Source: an uncultured Oscillospiraceae bacterium (GTDB lineage Bacteria > Bacillota > Clostridia > Oscillospirales > Ruminococcaceae). From it: 64,000 bases of DNA. Of this stretch, positions 43,356 through 52,168 are shown piece by piece (within the stretch, counting starts at the first letter, position 1; each line of letters opens with the position of its first letter). The position numbers were made by a program, and so were the translations under genes. The notes beneath the pieces are model-generated. The model ran no database searches. It was not told where the DNA came from and saw only the letters and a list, made by a program, of their open reading frames with translations. The stretch is taken from assembly GCA_900548355.1 (NCBI GenBank), contig URKR01000002.1:124001-188000 (forward strand), given 5' to 3'.

Positions 43356-44465
43356 ATGGAATATCGGCACCTTCCGCACGGAAACGGGCAGGAAAATTTC
43401 AGCGTGCTCGGCCTGGGTATGGGCGGCATCCAGCAGGCGGGCGATGCAGAGATCGAGCAGGTTGTTCGCACCGCAATCGACCACGGCATCAACTTTTTTG
43501 ACCTGTGCGCCGGCGCGCGCAATGTCTATGCGCCGTTTGGGCGCGCCATCGCCGGCCAGCGCGAGCGGGTCTTTTTTCAGCTGCACTTTGGCGCGGTCTA
43601 CAATGCGGCGGGGGAATATGGCTGGTCGCGCAACCTTGCCGAGATCCGCCGGATGTTTGTGTGGGAGCTCAAAACCCTCGGCACGGAATATGCCGATTTC
43701 GGCTTTTTGCACTGCGTGGATGAGGACGCTGATTTTGACGACCTCGTCCACAATGGCGTGCTTGATTTTATCAAGGAACAGAAAGCAGCCGGCCGCGTGC
43801 GCCATATCGGTTTTTCTTCCCACACGCCGTCGGTGGCAAACCGGGTCCTTGATACCGGCCTTGTGGATTTGATGATGTTTTCGATCAACCCGGCCTATGA
43901 CCTGGAGCAGGGGCAGGACGAACTCGGCGTCGGTTCAGTGTCGGAGCGTGCGGCGCTGTTCCGCTGGTGTGAAGCGCTCGGCGTCGGCATCTCGGTCATG
44001 AAACCGTTCCACGGCGGCAAACTTCTTCAGGCGGCCACCTCGCCGTTTCATGCGGCGCTGACCCGCTACCAGTGCCTGCAATATGCGCTCGACCGCCCGG
44101 GTGTGCTCACGGTGCTGCCCGGTGTGCGCGGCATGCAGGATCTGCATGACCTGCTCGGCTTTGCCGAAGCTGCTGCGGAAGAAAAGGACTACGCAGGCAT
44201 CGGTCGCTTCACGCCGGAGGCCGCCCGCGGAAGCTGCGTCTATTGCAACCACTGCCAGCCCTGCCCGGCCGGCATTGACGTCGGCCTGGTCAACAAGTAT
44301 TACGACCTGGCCCAGGCCGGCGATGCGATGGCCGCCAGCCATTACAGCAAACTGACCGTCAAGGCCGACGCCTGCATCGGTTGCGGCCACTGTGACAAAC
44401 GGTGCCCGTTCGGCGCACGCCAGAGCGCCCGCATGAAAGAGATTGCAGCCTATTTCCAACGCTAA
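43356..44465 (+). CDS. Aldo/keto reductase with C-terminal 4Fe-4S ferredoxin domain
   Basis: 369 residues. The first 290 form the AKR barrel (GINFFDLCAGARNVY, FLHCVDED, RHIGFSSHTPSV). The C-terminal region carries CVYCNHCQPCPAGI and CIGCGHCDKRCP, two 4Fe-4S clusters as in the YccK/ferredoxin-like AKR subgroup. Such enzymes probably reduce substrates with electrons from ferredoxin. The expected AKR tyrosine region reads CAGARNVY, so catalysis is not certain. The start at 43356 has AAAGCAGGGAA; a possible -10 TATAGT lies at 43321-43326. Confidence 0.82.
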   Translation: MEYRHLPHGNGQENFSVLGLGMGGIQQAGDAEIEQVVRTAIDHGINFFDLCAGARNVYAPFGRAIAGQRERVFFQLHFGAVYNAAGEYGWSRNLAEIRRMFVWELKTLGTEYADFGFLHCVDEDADFDDLVHNGVLDFIKEQKAAGRVRHIGFSSHTPSVANRVLDTGLVDLMMFSINPAYDLEQGQDELGVGSVSERAALFRWCEALGVGISVMKPFHGGKLLQAATSPFHAALTRYQCLQYALDRPGVLTVLPGVRGMQDLHDLLGFAEAAAEEKDYAGIGRFTPEAARGSCVYCNHCQPCPAGIDVGLVNKYYDLAQAGDAMAASHYSKLTVKADACIGCGHCDKRCPFGARQSARMKEIAAYFQR

Positions 44466-44471
44466 ACAGCA

Positions 44472-44503
44472 AGCCGGAACCGCTGAGCGTGACCGGCCTT
44501 TTT
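44472..44503 (+). terminator. Terminator of the first ferredoxin-type reductase
   Basis: GCCGG pairs with CCGGC across a long loop and is followed by CTTTTT. Weak stem, good U run. Confidence 0.5.
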
Positions 44504-44528
44504 CATGTAAAGCACGAAGAAAAAGGCG

Positions 44529-44558
44529 TTGCCAACAAGGCCCTGCCGGGTGTATGAT
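44529..44558 (+). promoter_or_regulatory. Promoter of the Gfo/Idh/MocA gene
   Basis: TTGCCA (44529-44534), 18-nt spacer, TATGAT (44553-44558). Confidence 0.5.
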
Positions 44559-44626
44559 ACTATATAAAGAACCCTGTCCAACAGGGGGAGTTTGAACCGG
44601 GCATATCACAGGAAAGGAAAGATCCC

Positions 44627-45787
44627 ATGCAAACCCGTTTTGGTATCATCGGCCTTGGGGTGCAAGGGGCGCTGTATGCTGCGCTGCTGCAAGGCACGCC
44701 GATACAGGGGAACGCCGCCTTGCCGCGGCCGGCGCTCTGCAGGCTGACGGCGGTCAGCACCCGCAATGAAACAACCCTTGCGCCATACCGCGCAGCCGGC
44801 TTGGCCTGCTATACAGACTGGCGCAGCCTGATCGACGCGCACGCCTGTGATGCGGTTCTCATCACGGTGCCGCACCGCCTGCATGCAGAGATTGCCCTTT
44901 ATGCGATGGAGCACGGCCTGGATGTCCTGTGTGACAAACCTGCCGCCCTGCGGGCAAGCGACGCCGCCCGGATGGCGGATACCGCACGCCGCACCGGCCG
45001 TGCGCTGGGGTATCTGTTCAATCAGCGCGCCAATCCTTTGCACCGCCAGGTGGCGGAATTGCTGCACAGCGGGGCGCTTGGCAGGGTGCGCCGCAGCGTC
45101 TGGGTGGCCGATGCCTGGTGGCGTCCGGACAGCTATTACCGGAGCGCTGCCTGGCGCGGCAGCTGGCGGGGGGAAGGCGGCGGTATTCTTGTCAACCAGG
45201 CGCCGCATCAGCTGGACCTTTGGCTCTGGTTTTGCGGGATGCCGCAGCGGATTTATGCCTGCAACCGTGAAGGCGCGTACCGTGCGATTGAGGTGGAAAA
45301 CGATGTTACTCTTGTGGCTGAATACCCGGGCGGGGCGGTTGGCGTGTTCACTGCAAGCACCCACAACCCGGCCGGTGTGAACCGGCTTGAAATAGAATGC
45401 GAGGGCGGGACCATCCTGCTGGAGGATGCCGCCAGGCTGCGGGTGCGGCGCTTTGTCCGCACGGAAACGGAACTCGACCGCATCCTGACCCAACATGAGC
45501 AGGAAACGGCTTTGCGCACCGACCCCGGGCGCCTGTTTGTTGAAGAAACCGCTTCCTGTGCGGCGCCGCTTTTGGCGGCTTACACAGACTGTATTGAAAA
45601 TTTTGCGGCACATCGCGCAACCGGGGCCCCGCTGCTGGCCGATGCCGCGGCGGGCCTTGCCGAAGTACAGCTGGCAAACGCCGCGCATCTTTCCGGTTGG
45701 CAGGGCAGGGCTGTTGCCTGCCCGTGTGATCCTGAAATCTATGACGCCGCGCTGCAGCAGCGCATCGAAGCATCGGCCAAAGTATAA
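44627..45787 (+). CDS. Gfo/Idh/MocA-family NAD(P)-dependent oxidoreductase
   Basis: 386 residues. The N-terminal Rossmann motif is GIIGLGVQGALYA; VLCDKPAA is the EKP-type motif with the conserved Lys; GGGILVNQAPHQLDLWLWFCG supplies the catalytic His of the family. These proteins oxidise or reduce sugars and cyclitols. Substrate not predicted. The start at 44627 follows AGGAAAGG. The GyrI-like gene follows after 27 bp and is probably co-transcribed. Confidence 0.9.
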   Translation: MQTRFGIIGLGVQGALYAALLQGTPIQGNAALPRPALCRLTAVSTRNETTLAPYRAAGLACYTDWRSLIDAHACDAVLITVPHRLHAEIALYAMEHGLDVLCDKPAALRASDAARMADTARRTGRALGYLFNQRANPLHRQVAELLHSGALGRVRRSVWVADAWWRPDSYYRSAAWRGSWRGEGGGILVNQAPHQLDLWLWFCGMPQRIYACNREGAYRAIEVENDVTLVAEYPGGAVGVFTASTHNPAGVNRLEIECEGGTILLEDAARLRVRRFVRTETELDRILTQHEQETALRTDPGRLFVEETASCAAPLLAAYTDCIENFAAHRATGAPLLADAAAGLAEVQLANAAHLSGWQGRAVACPCDPEIYDAALQQRIEASAKV

Positions 45788-45814
45788 ACTGCTTTGCAGC
45801 AAGGAGGGAGCAAT

Positions 45815-46447
45815 ATGGCGTTTGACTATAAAAAAGAGTATAAGGAATTTTACCTGCCCAAAAACAAGCCCGGCCTTATCACGGTGCCGCGCATGAATTT
45901 TGTTGCAGTCCGCGGCCGGGGGGACCCGAACGAGGAAGGCGGCGCGTACAAACAAGCCATTGGCTTGCTGTATGGGATTGCGTTTACAATCAAGATGAGC
46001 AAAAAGGGAGACCGCCAGATCGAAGGTTACTTCGACTATGTCGTCCCGCCGCTGGAAGGTTTCTGGTGGCAGGACGGCGTGCAGGGGATCGATTATGCCC
46101 ACAAGGAGACTTTCCGCTGGATCTCAGCCATCCGGCTGCCTGATTTTGTGACGCAAGCTGACTTTGACTGGGCGGTTGAGGAGGCCACCCGCAAAAAGAA
46201 GGCGGATTTCTCCAAGGCGGAGTTTTGGACCTATGAAGAGGGCCTGTGCGTACAGTGCCTGCATGTCGGCCCTTATGATGCAGAACCTGCTACGGTCGCC
46301 CGCATGCACGCTTATATGGAAGACCAGGGCTGTCGGCTTGACATCACGGAGCATCGCATGCACCATGAAATCTATCTCAGCGATGCAAGGAAGGTTGCGC
46401 CGGAAAGGTGGAAAACGGTGATTCGCCACCCGGTCCGAAAGGGGTAA
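45815..46447 (+). CDS. GyrI-like small-molecule-binding domain protein
   Basis: 210 residues resembling the GyrI-like/SOUL-type domain: MNFVAVRGRGDPN near the start and CVQCLHVGPYDAEPATVARM ... EIYLSDARK near the end are the typical strands. Proteins of this type act as standalone ligand-binding or hydrolase-like proteins, or as the sensory part of regulators; no DNA-binding domain is present here. The ATG at 45815 has AAGGAGGGAG upstream. Confidence 0.82.
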   Translation: MAFDYKKEYKEFYLPKNKPGLITVPRMNFVAVRGRGDPNEEGGAYKQAIGLLYGIAFTIKMSKKGDRQIEGYFDYVVPPLEGFWWQDGVQGIDYAHKETFRWISAIRLPDFVTQADFDWAVEEATRKKKADFSKAEFWTYEEGLCVQCLHVGPYDAEPATVARMHAYMEDQGCRLDITEHRMHHEIYLSDARKVAPERWKTVIRHPVRKG

Positions 46448-46472
46448 AGGCGCCAGGGGCCGGGCCGCCATC

Positions 46473-46502
46473 TTGCACTGCGCTGGCGGCCGGGTGTATA
46501 CT
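46473..46502 (+). promoter_or_regulatory. Promoter of the second ferredoxin-type reductase
   Basis: TTGCAC (46473-46478), 18-nt spacer, TATACT (46497-46502). Confidence 0.65.
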
Positions 46503-46551
46503 ATAAGCACAATACCCGCGTGGCTGTGCGGGAAAACGGGAGGTTATAAAA

Positions 46552-47655
46552 ATGAGCGAACAAACAAAAGGCAAGCTCGGCTTCGGCCTGATGCGTTTGC
46601 CCAAGACCAACGAGGCCATTGATGTGCCGCAGGTCTGTGAGATGGTTGACCACTTTTTGGCGGCCGGCTTTACTTACTTTGACACCGCTTATGTGTACGA
46701 CGGTTCCGAGGTTGCGGCCAAGGCAGCCCTTGTCGATCGCCACCCGCGCGCAAGCTATACCCTTGCGACCAAACTGCATGTCGGCAAATGCGCCAATGCG
46801 GAGGAAGCGCGCAAGGAACTCGAAACCAGCCTTGCGCGTACCGGGGCCGCCTATTTCGACTATTATCTGCTGCATGCCCTGATGGCCAACAACGTGGACA
46901 AATACGAGGAATTCGGCCTCTGGGATTTTGTCAGGGAACTAAAGGCAAACGGTACGATCCGGCATTATGGCTTCTCGTTCCATGATTCGCCGGAACTGCT
47001 TGACAAGCTGCTGACCGAGCACCCTGACGTTGATTTCGTACAGCTGCAGATCAATTATGCCGACTGGGAAAACCCTGAAGTGCAGTCTCGCGCCTGCTAT
47101 GAAGTCGCCCGCAAGCATGGCAAACAGGTTGTGATTATGGAACCGGTCAAGGGCGGCGCGCTGGCCAACCCGCCGGAACAGGTCAAGGCTTTGTTTGATG
47201 CAGCCAAGCCCGGCGCTTCCTACGCATCCTGGGCGCTGCGGTTTGCCGCCTCGCTTGATGGGGTGCTGGCCGTGCTGTCCGGCATGTCAAACCTGGAACA
47301 GGTGGACGACAACCTTGCGACAATGTCTGACTTCCAGCCGCTCAATGATACGGAGCAAAAGGTGATCCAGCAGGCCCAGCACATTTTGGGCAACAGTGCG
47401 GCCATTGCCTGTACGGCCTGCCATTACTGCACGGCCGGCTGCCCGAAAAAGATCGCCATTCCTGAAATTTTCGCCGCAGCCAACAAACAGCTGGCCAACG
47501 GCCAGAAGGCCGAAGCAGCCGCGGCGTATGCTGCCGCCACGGCGGAAGGCGGCAAAGCTTCGGCGTGCATCCACTGCAAGCAGTGTGAACGGATCTGCCC
47601 GCAGCATCTGCCGATCACAGATCTGCTGGGCCGCTGCGCCGCGATGTTCGAATAA
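46552..47655 (+). CDS. Aldo/keto reductase with C-terminal 4Fe-4S ferredoxin domain (second copy type)
   Basis: 367 residues. AKR barrel with GFGLMRLP, FDTAYVYDGSE (catalytic Asp and Tyr present), HYGFSFH and EPVKGGALANPP, then two ferredoxin clusters, CTACHYCTAGCPKKI and CIHCKQCERICPQH. It belongs to the same broad subgroup as the gene at 43356 but has an intact catalytic DTAYVY, and the two are not close paralogues. The start at 46552 follows GGGAGG. Monocistronic with its own promoter and terminator. Confidence 0.88.
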   Translation: MSEQTKGKLGFGLMRLPKTNEAIDVPQVCEMVDHFLAAGFTYFDTAYVYDGSEVAAKAALVDRHPRASYTLATKLHVGKCANAEEARKELETSLARTGAAYFDYYLLHALMANNVDKYEEFGLWDFVRELKANGTIRHYGFSFHDSPELLDKLLTEHPDVDFVQLQINYADWENPEVQSRACYEVARKHGKQVVIMEPVKGGALANPPEQVKALFDAAKPGASYASWALRFAASLDGVLAVLSGMSNLEQVDDNLATMSDFQPLNDTEQKVIQQAQHILGNSAAIACTACHYCTAGCPKKIAIPEIFAAANKQLANGQKAEAAAAYAAATAEGGKASACIHCKQCERICPQHLPITDLLGRCAAMFE

Positions 47656-47666
47656 TCCCAACGCCT

Positions 47667-47697
47667 GCGGGCCGGCCTTTGCCGGCCCGTTTTCTTT
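47667..47697 (+). terminator. Terminator of the second ferredoxin-type reductase
   Basis: CGGGCCGGC-CTTT-GCCGGCCCG followed by TTTTCTTT. Confidence 0.85.
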
Positions 47698-47701
47698 GCG
47701 C

Positions 47702-47730
47702 TTGTCATTTGGGGCAAAATCATGTATACT
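47702..47730 (+). promoter_or_regulatory. Promoter of glmM
   Basis: TTGTCA (47702-47707), 17-nt spacer, TATACT (47725-47730). Confidence 0.75.
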
Positions 47731-47825
47731 GTTAAATTGGATACTGGGGCGCGTTGCATGAACCCCACAATATACACGATTTTTCCGCATATCTATAGAG
47801 CAAACAATCAGAAAGGGGACCCGTT

Positions 47826-49232
47826 ATGGGCAAATATTTTGGCACCGATGGTTTCCGCGGTGAAGCCAATGTCACCCTGACCGCCGACCATGCGTTCAAG
47901 ATCGGCCGCTTCCTTGGATGGTACTACAACGAAAAACGTCGCCGTGCGGCAGAAGAGGGCCTTGCAACCCAGGAAGGTCCGGCACGCATTGTCATCGGCA
48001 AGGACACCCGGCGATCGAGCTATATGTTTGAATACAGCCTTGTCGGCGGTCTGGTCGCCTCAGGCGCGGACGCCTATTTGCTGCACGTCACCACCACCCC
48101 CAGCGTGGCCTATGTGGCCCGGGTGGATGGTTTCGATTGCGGCATCATGATCTCGGCTTCACACAACCCGTATTATGACAACGGCATCAAACTGATCAAC
48201 GGCCAGGGCGAGAAGATGGATGAGGAGACGATCTCCCTTGTCGAAGCGTATCTCGACGGTCATCTTGAAGCCTTTGGCCAGGCCTGGGCTGAACTGCCCT
48301 TCGCCACCAAGGAAAAGATCGGCTGCACCGTTGATTATGTCGCGGGCCGCAACCGTTATATCGGGTACCTGATCAGCCTGGGCATGTATTCCTTCCGCGG
48401 GGTCAAGGTCGGCCTTGACTGTGCCAACGGTTCGAGCTGGAATATTGCCAAGGCTGTGTTTGAAGCCCTCGGCGCGACAACCTACGTCATCAATGCCGAA
48501 CCCAACGGCCTCAATATCAACCTGAACGCAGGTTCCACCCACATTGAAGCGCTGCAGAAGTTTGTGGTTGAAAAGGGGCTTGATGTCGGGTTCGCGTATG
48601 ACGGCGATGCTGACCGCTGCCTGTGCGTCGATGAAAAAGGCAACGTCATTACCGGCGACCACATTCTCTATATCTACGGCCGTTATATGAAAGAGCGCGG
48701 CAAGCTTGTCACCAACACCGTCGTCACAACGGTGATGTCCAACTTTGGCCTGTACAAAGCGCTGGATGAGCTCGGCATCGAGTATGCCAAGACCGCTGTC
48801 GGCGACAAGTATGTCTATGAGTATATGCAGCAGCATGGCAGCCGCATTGGCGGCGAGCAGAGCGGGCATATCATCTTCTCGAAGTATGCCTCCACCGGCG
48901 ACGGCATTTTGACGAGCCTCAAGCTGATGGAAGTGATGATGGCCCGCAAAAAGCCGATGAGCGAGCTGGCAGCGCCGCTGAAAATCTATCCCCAGGTGCT
49001 TGAAAACGTCAAAGTAACCGATAAGGCGGCTGCCCAGGCTGACGCCGACGTACAGGCTGCGGTGGCACAGGTGGCCGAGGCGCTGGGCGATACCGGCCGC
49101 ATCCTTGTGCGGGAGTCCGGCACTGAGCCGCTGGTTCGCGTAATGGTGGAAGCGCCGGAACAGCAAACCTGCCAGACCTATGTCGATCAGGTTGTCGCCG
49201 TCATCCGTGAAAAAGGCTACGCTGTGGAATAA
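47826..49232 (+). CDS. glmM: Phosphoglucosamine mutase
   Basis: 468 residues. The N-terminus GKYFGTDGFRGEAN, the phosphoserine loop ISASHNPYYDNGIK (Ser112), the metal loop DGDADRC and the sugar loop GGEQSGH are all present, followed by the C-terminal RESGTEPLVRVMVE. The enzyme converts glucosamine-6-phosphate to glucosamine-1-phosphate for UDP-GlcNAc and cell-wall synthesis. It is slightly longer than the usual 445-450 residues, with an insert around 40-55. The ribosome binding site is AAAGGGGA. A CsoR-family gene follows 14 bp later, probably in the same transcript. Confidence 0.93.
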   Translation: MGKYFGTDGFRGEANVTLTADHAFKIGRFLGWYYNEKRRRAAEEGLATQEGPARIVIGKDTRRSSYMFEYSLVGGLVASGADAYLLHVTTTPSVAYVARVDGFDCGIMISASHNPYYDNGIKLINGQGEKMDEETISLVEAYLDGHLEAFGQAWAELPFATKEKIGCTVDYVAGRNRYIGYLISLGMYSFRGVKVGLDCANGSSWNIAKAVFEALGATTYVINAEPNGLNINLNAGSTHIEALQKFVVEKGLDVGFAYDGDADRCLCVDEKGNVITGDHILYIYGRYMKERGKLVTNTVVTTVMSNFGLYKALDELGIEYAKTAVGDKYVYEYMQQHGSRIGGEQSGHIIFSKYASTGDGILTSLKLMEVMMARKKPMSELAAPLKIYPQVLENVKVTDKAAAQADADVQAAVAQVAEALGDTGRILVRESGTEPLVRVMVEAPEQQTCQTYVDQVVAVIREKGYAVE

Positions 49233-49246
49233 AGCGGGAGGATACC

Positions 49247-49522
49247 ATGAGGCAATGTATGGATGCCGACAATCTGCACCGCCGGCTAAAGAAAATTATA
49301 GGCCAGGTGCAGGCCATTGACCGCATGGTGGATGAGGATGTGCCGTGCGAGGATGTCCTTGCCCAGATCAATGCCGCAAAATCAGCGCTCCACCGGTGCG
49401 GGCAGGTTGTGCTGGAAGGCCATATCAAGCACTGCGTCCGCGATGGCATTGAGCATGGGGACGCCGATGCGACAATCGCCAGTTTCACCAAAGCGGTGGA
49501 GCGGTTCGCCAACATGAACTAA
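49247..49522 (+). CDS. csoR: CsoR/RcnR-family metal-sensing repressor
   Basis: 91 residues, all helical. The C-H-C metal/thiol ligand set of CsoR is present: Cys34 (VPCEDVL), His59 and Cys63 (GHIKHC). This set fits a copper or persulfide sensor rather than the nickel-sensing RcnR (H-C-H-H). It has no promoter of its own and follows glmM by 14 bp. A CsoR-type operator lies upstream of the P1B ATPase, about 180 bp after this stop codon, so control of that pump is likely. The ribosome binding site is GGGAGG. Confidence 0.88.
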   Translation: MRQCMDADNLHRRLKKIIGQVQAIDRMVDEDVPCEDVLAQINAAKSALHRCGQVVLEGHIKHCVRDGIEHGDADATIASFTKAVERFANMN

Positions 49523-49618
49523 GGGGGCGCCCAATCCCTCTGGCGAAACCGCCGCCAAGGTGAGCGCGGACCGGGGGCGCCCGTTCTGTACCTTCCCCTA
49601 AACGACAAAATAGGACCT
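49523..49618. repeat. Two GGGGGCGCCC copies 50 bp apart
   Basis: GGGGGCGCCC occurs at 49523-49532 and 49573-49582. Each is largely self-complementary, so they could pair into a long stem. Nothing else is recognised between csoR and the terminator. Confidence 0.5.
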
Positions 49619-49661
49619 GAAACGCCGCCGACGGTATCTGCCGCCGCCGGCGTTTCGTTTT
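49619..49661 (+). terminator. Terminator after csoR
   Basis: GAAACGCCG pairs with CGGCGTTTC around a GC-rich loop, followed by GTTTTG. Confidence 0.7.
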
Positions 49662-49683
49662 GCTGTGGGAAAGCGAATGCCAC

Positions 49684-49712
49684 TTGACAACCTATACCTC
49701 TATGGGTATAAT
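49684..49712 (+). promoter_or_regulatory. Promoter of the P1B ATPase with CsoR-type operator
   Basis: TTGACA (49684-49689), 17-nt spacer, TATAAT (49707-49712). Within the spacer and -10, TATACC (49693-49698), 6 nt, GGTATA (49705-49710) form a perfect inverted repeat closely resembling CsoR operators of the ATACCC...GGGTAT type. Binding would block polymerase. Confidence 0.8.
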
Positions 49713-49943
49713 GGCGATGTGCCCATCACCCGTATTTCTGTGAACAGCCGCATCTGCCATGCGTATCCGATCGATCCAAATCTGCCGGAACATTGATGGC
49801 ACAACAGTGGCAGCATGGCGTTCAGCCGCTGAAATGCCGGAGGAATTTCAAAGTCCCGCATCGAGTCAGGCGCTGCTTGTTGACGGAAACGGGCGCGCTG
49901 GCTTTTTCAGGTGCACCCAGGGAGTGGGCAGGGGAGGTTTCAA
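49713..49943 (+). other. Leader of the P1B ATPase gene
   Basis: 231 nt between the -10 element and the start codon. Short ORFs occur, for example from 49759, but none has a ribosome binding site or a recognisable product. No known riboswitch was recognised. Confidence 0.4.
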
Positions 49944-51839
49944 ATGAAAAAAGTGGCCGAATGGATTGAAAAACTCAACGAATGGGGCGGAACCAGGCGA
50001 GACATTGCCTTCCTGGCGGTATCGGGTATAGCGCTGCTTATCAGCATTTTTGGGGGGCTTGACCTGCCGGTTGACCCGGCCTGGGTGGCCATTCTGCTGT
50101 GCGGTGTTCCGATCCTGCTGGAAGCGCTGCATGGGCTGATCACTGCCTTTGATATCAAGGCGGATGTCCTTGTCTCGATCGCCCTTGTTGCGTCGGTGAT
50201 CATCGGGGAGGACTTCGCAGCCGGTGAAGTTGCTTTTATCATGCAGCTTGGCGCCCTGCTGGAGGAACTCACGGTCGCCCGTGCGCGCGCCGGTATTGAG
50301 AAACTTGTCAAACTGACGCCTCGCACCGCCCGTGTCCTGCATGACGGGCAGGCGGATATTCTGCCCGCGGAACAGGTCCGGGTGGGGGATCTGGTGCGTG
50401 TGCTGCCCGGGGAAACCATCCCGGTGGATGGCGTCATCGTTTCCGGTCAGACTTCGGTAAACCAGGCGATCATGACCGGGGAATCCATGCCGGTGGACAA
50501 ATCTGCCGGCGATAGCGTGGCCAGCGGTACGGTCAATCAGTTTGGTTCCATTGACCTTCGAGCCGGCAAGGTAGGGGAGGACAGTTCCATCCAGCGCATG
50601 ATCCGCCTGGTGCAAACGGCGGATGCCGGCAAGGCAAAGATTGTCGGCCTGGCAGACCGCTGGGCAACCTGGATTGTTGTCATAGCCCTGTCGGCTGCTG
50701 TGCTGACCTGGCTGTTCACCGGCCAGATCATTCGCGCAGTAACGATCCTTGTTGTATTTTGTCCCTGCGCGCTTGTGCTGGCAACCCCTACCGCGATTAT
50801 GGCGGCTATCGGCAATGCAACCCACCACGGGTTCCTTGTCCGTGAAGGGGACGCGCTGGAACGGCTGGCCGCAGTCCGCCGCGTGGCGTTTGACAAAACG
50901 GGAACCCTGACCCTTGGCGCGCCGCGGGTGGCTGCGGTGCACACCCTGTGCCCTGAGCTTGACGAAGCGGCGCTGTTCACGCTGGTTGCCGCTGCGGAAC
51001 AATTGTCGGAACATCCCCTGGGCAAGGCCATTGTAACCAGCTGGCGTGAAAACGGAGCCGGCCTGCTTCCTGCAGCCGATCAATTCCAGATGCTGCCGGG
51101 CCGCGGCGTGCAGGCCGTGGTGGAAGGGCGGACGATCCTGGCCGGCAACCGGGCCATGCTGGCTGAACAGGGCATTCCGCTGCCGCAGGCCGCAGCCAGG
51201 GCCGCGGACGCCAGCCTGGAAGAAGGCTGCACCGTGATCTATATCGCCTGTGACAATCGGGCTGTGGGCTTGCTTGCTTTGTCGGATACGGTTCGCCCGG
51301 AAGCGCACGCTGCACTGGCAGAAGTGCAGGCGCTGGGGGTGGAGCCGGTGTTGCTGACCGGGGACAACGAGAAAGCGGCCCGCCACCTGGCCCGGCAACT
51401 CGGGATCAACAGCTGGCATGCCGGCTGCCTGCCGCAGGATAAGCTCCGGTATATGGATGACAGCCTGGCTGAGGGGCAGCCCGTCGCGATGATAGGGGAT
51501 GGAATCAACGATGCGCCCGCACTCAAACGGGCGCAGGTTGGCATTGCGATGGGCGGCATCGGCAGCGACATTGCGGTTGAGGCCGCCGATATTGCCCTGA
51601 TCAACGATGACCTGCGGGAATTGCCGCACCTGGTTGCGCTTTCCCGCCGGATGATGTTTGTCATCCGCTGTAACCTGACTTTCTCTATGGCGTTGAACTT
51701 CCTTGCCATTACGCTGGCAATCACCGGCTTGCTCAACCCGGTGGTTGGCGCGCTGGTTCATAACGCCGGTTCGGTATTTGTTATTCTGCATTCGGCCTTT
51801 TTGCTCGGCTGGCGCCGACATCGCACGGCAAAACGGTAA
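49944..51839 (+). CDS. Heavy-metal P1B-type ATPase
   Basis: 631 residues. Actuator motif TGES, membrane metal site CPC (Cys273-Pro-Cys275) in CPCALVLATPTA, phosphorylation site DKTGTLT (Asp317), SEHPLGKAIV and GDGINDAPAL. It lacks an N-terminal HMA metal-binding domain. The last helices read HNAGSVFVILHS, not the MSSS pattern of Cu+ pumps nor the DxG of Zn/Cd pumps, so the ion is uncertain. The start at 49944 follows GGGGAGG. Regulation by the upstream CsoR-type protein is suggested by the operator in its promoter. It exports a metal ion from the cytoplasm. Confidence 0.88.
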   Translation: MKKVAEWIEKLNEWGGTRRDIAFLAVSGIALLISIFGGLDLPVDPAWVAILLCGVPILLEALHGLITAFDIKADVLVSIALVASVIIGEDFAAGEVAFIMQLGALLEELTVARARAGIEKLVKLTPRTARVLHDGQADILPAEQVRVGDLVRVLPGETIPVDGVIVSGQTSVNQAIMTGESMPVDKSAGDSVASGTVNQFGSIDLRAGKVGEDSSIQRMIRLVQTADAGKAKIVGLADRWATWIVVIALSAAVLTWLFTGQIIRAVTILVVFCPCALVLATPTAIMAAIGNATHHGFLVREGDALERLAAVRRVAFDKTGTLTLGAPRVAAVHTLCPELDEAALFTLVAAAEQLSEHPLGKAIVTSWRENGAGLLPAADQFQMLPGRGVQAVVEGRTILAGNRAMLAEQGIPLPQAAARAADASLEEGCTVIYIACDNRAVGLLALSDTVRPEAHAALAEVQALGVEPVLLTGDNEKAARHLARQLGINSWHAGCLPQDKLRYMDDSLAEGQPVAMIGDGINDAPALKRAQVGIAMGGIGSDIAVEAADIALINDDLRELPHLVALSRRMMFVIRCNLTFSMALNFLAITLAITGLLNPVVGALVHNAGSVFVILHSAFLLGWRRHRTAKR

Positions 51840-51951
51840 GCCTTTGCCCAACTACACCAAAGGCTGCAGTGGTGACGTTGAACGAAAATTTGACATCTGC
51901 CTTCCTTTGCAAAACTTTGGTAAAATCACAGAAAATCTTTACTTCAATTTG
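51840..51951 (+). other. Spacer after the P1B ATPase
   Basis: Start of a 329-bp gene-free interval that also holds the promoter at 51952-51980 and about 185 nt of leader. I see no gene and no clear terminator. Confidence 0.35.
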
Positions 51952-51980
51952 TTGAAAATGCCAAGAGCCTGTGCTATAGT
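51952..51980 (+). promoter_or_regulatory. Promoter of the phosphatase lipoprotein
   Basis: TTGAAA (51952-51957), 17-nt spacer, TATAGT (51975-51980). About 190 nt of leader follow. Confidence 0.65.
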
Positions 51981-52168
51981 TCTGCTTGGGCCCCAAGAAA
52001 TGCCGAATCCGGCTGCATGAATTCTATGATTTATACCATTGTAAAGATTCGGAACTGTGCAAGCCCTGTCATTCCAGCCCGGAAACGCAACCCGGAAATT
52101 TGGAAAACGGCTTGCCGGTGGACGGTTGACCGCATATGCCGCGGTGCCGCCACAAGAAAGGGAGAGAA

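Noticed and set aside
49759..49947. A 62-codon ORF in the P1B ATPase leader, considered as a metallochaperone
   Set aside because: No CxxC metal motif of an HMA domain and no ribosome binding site.
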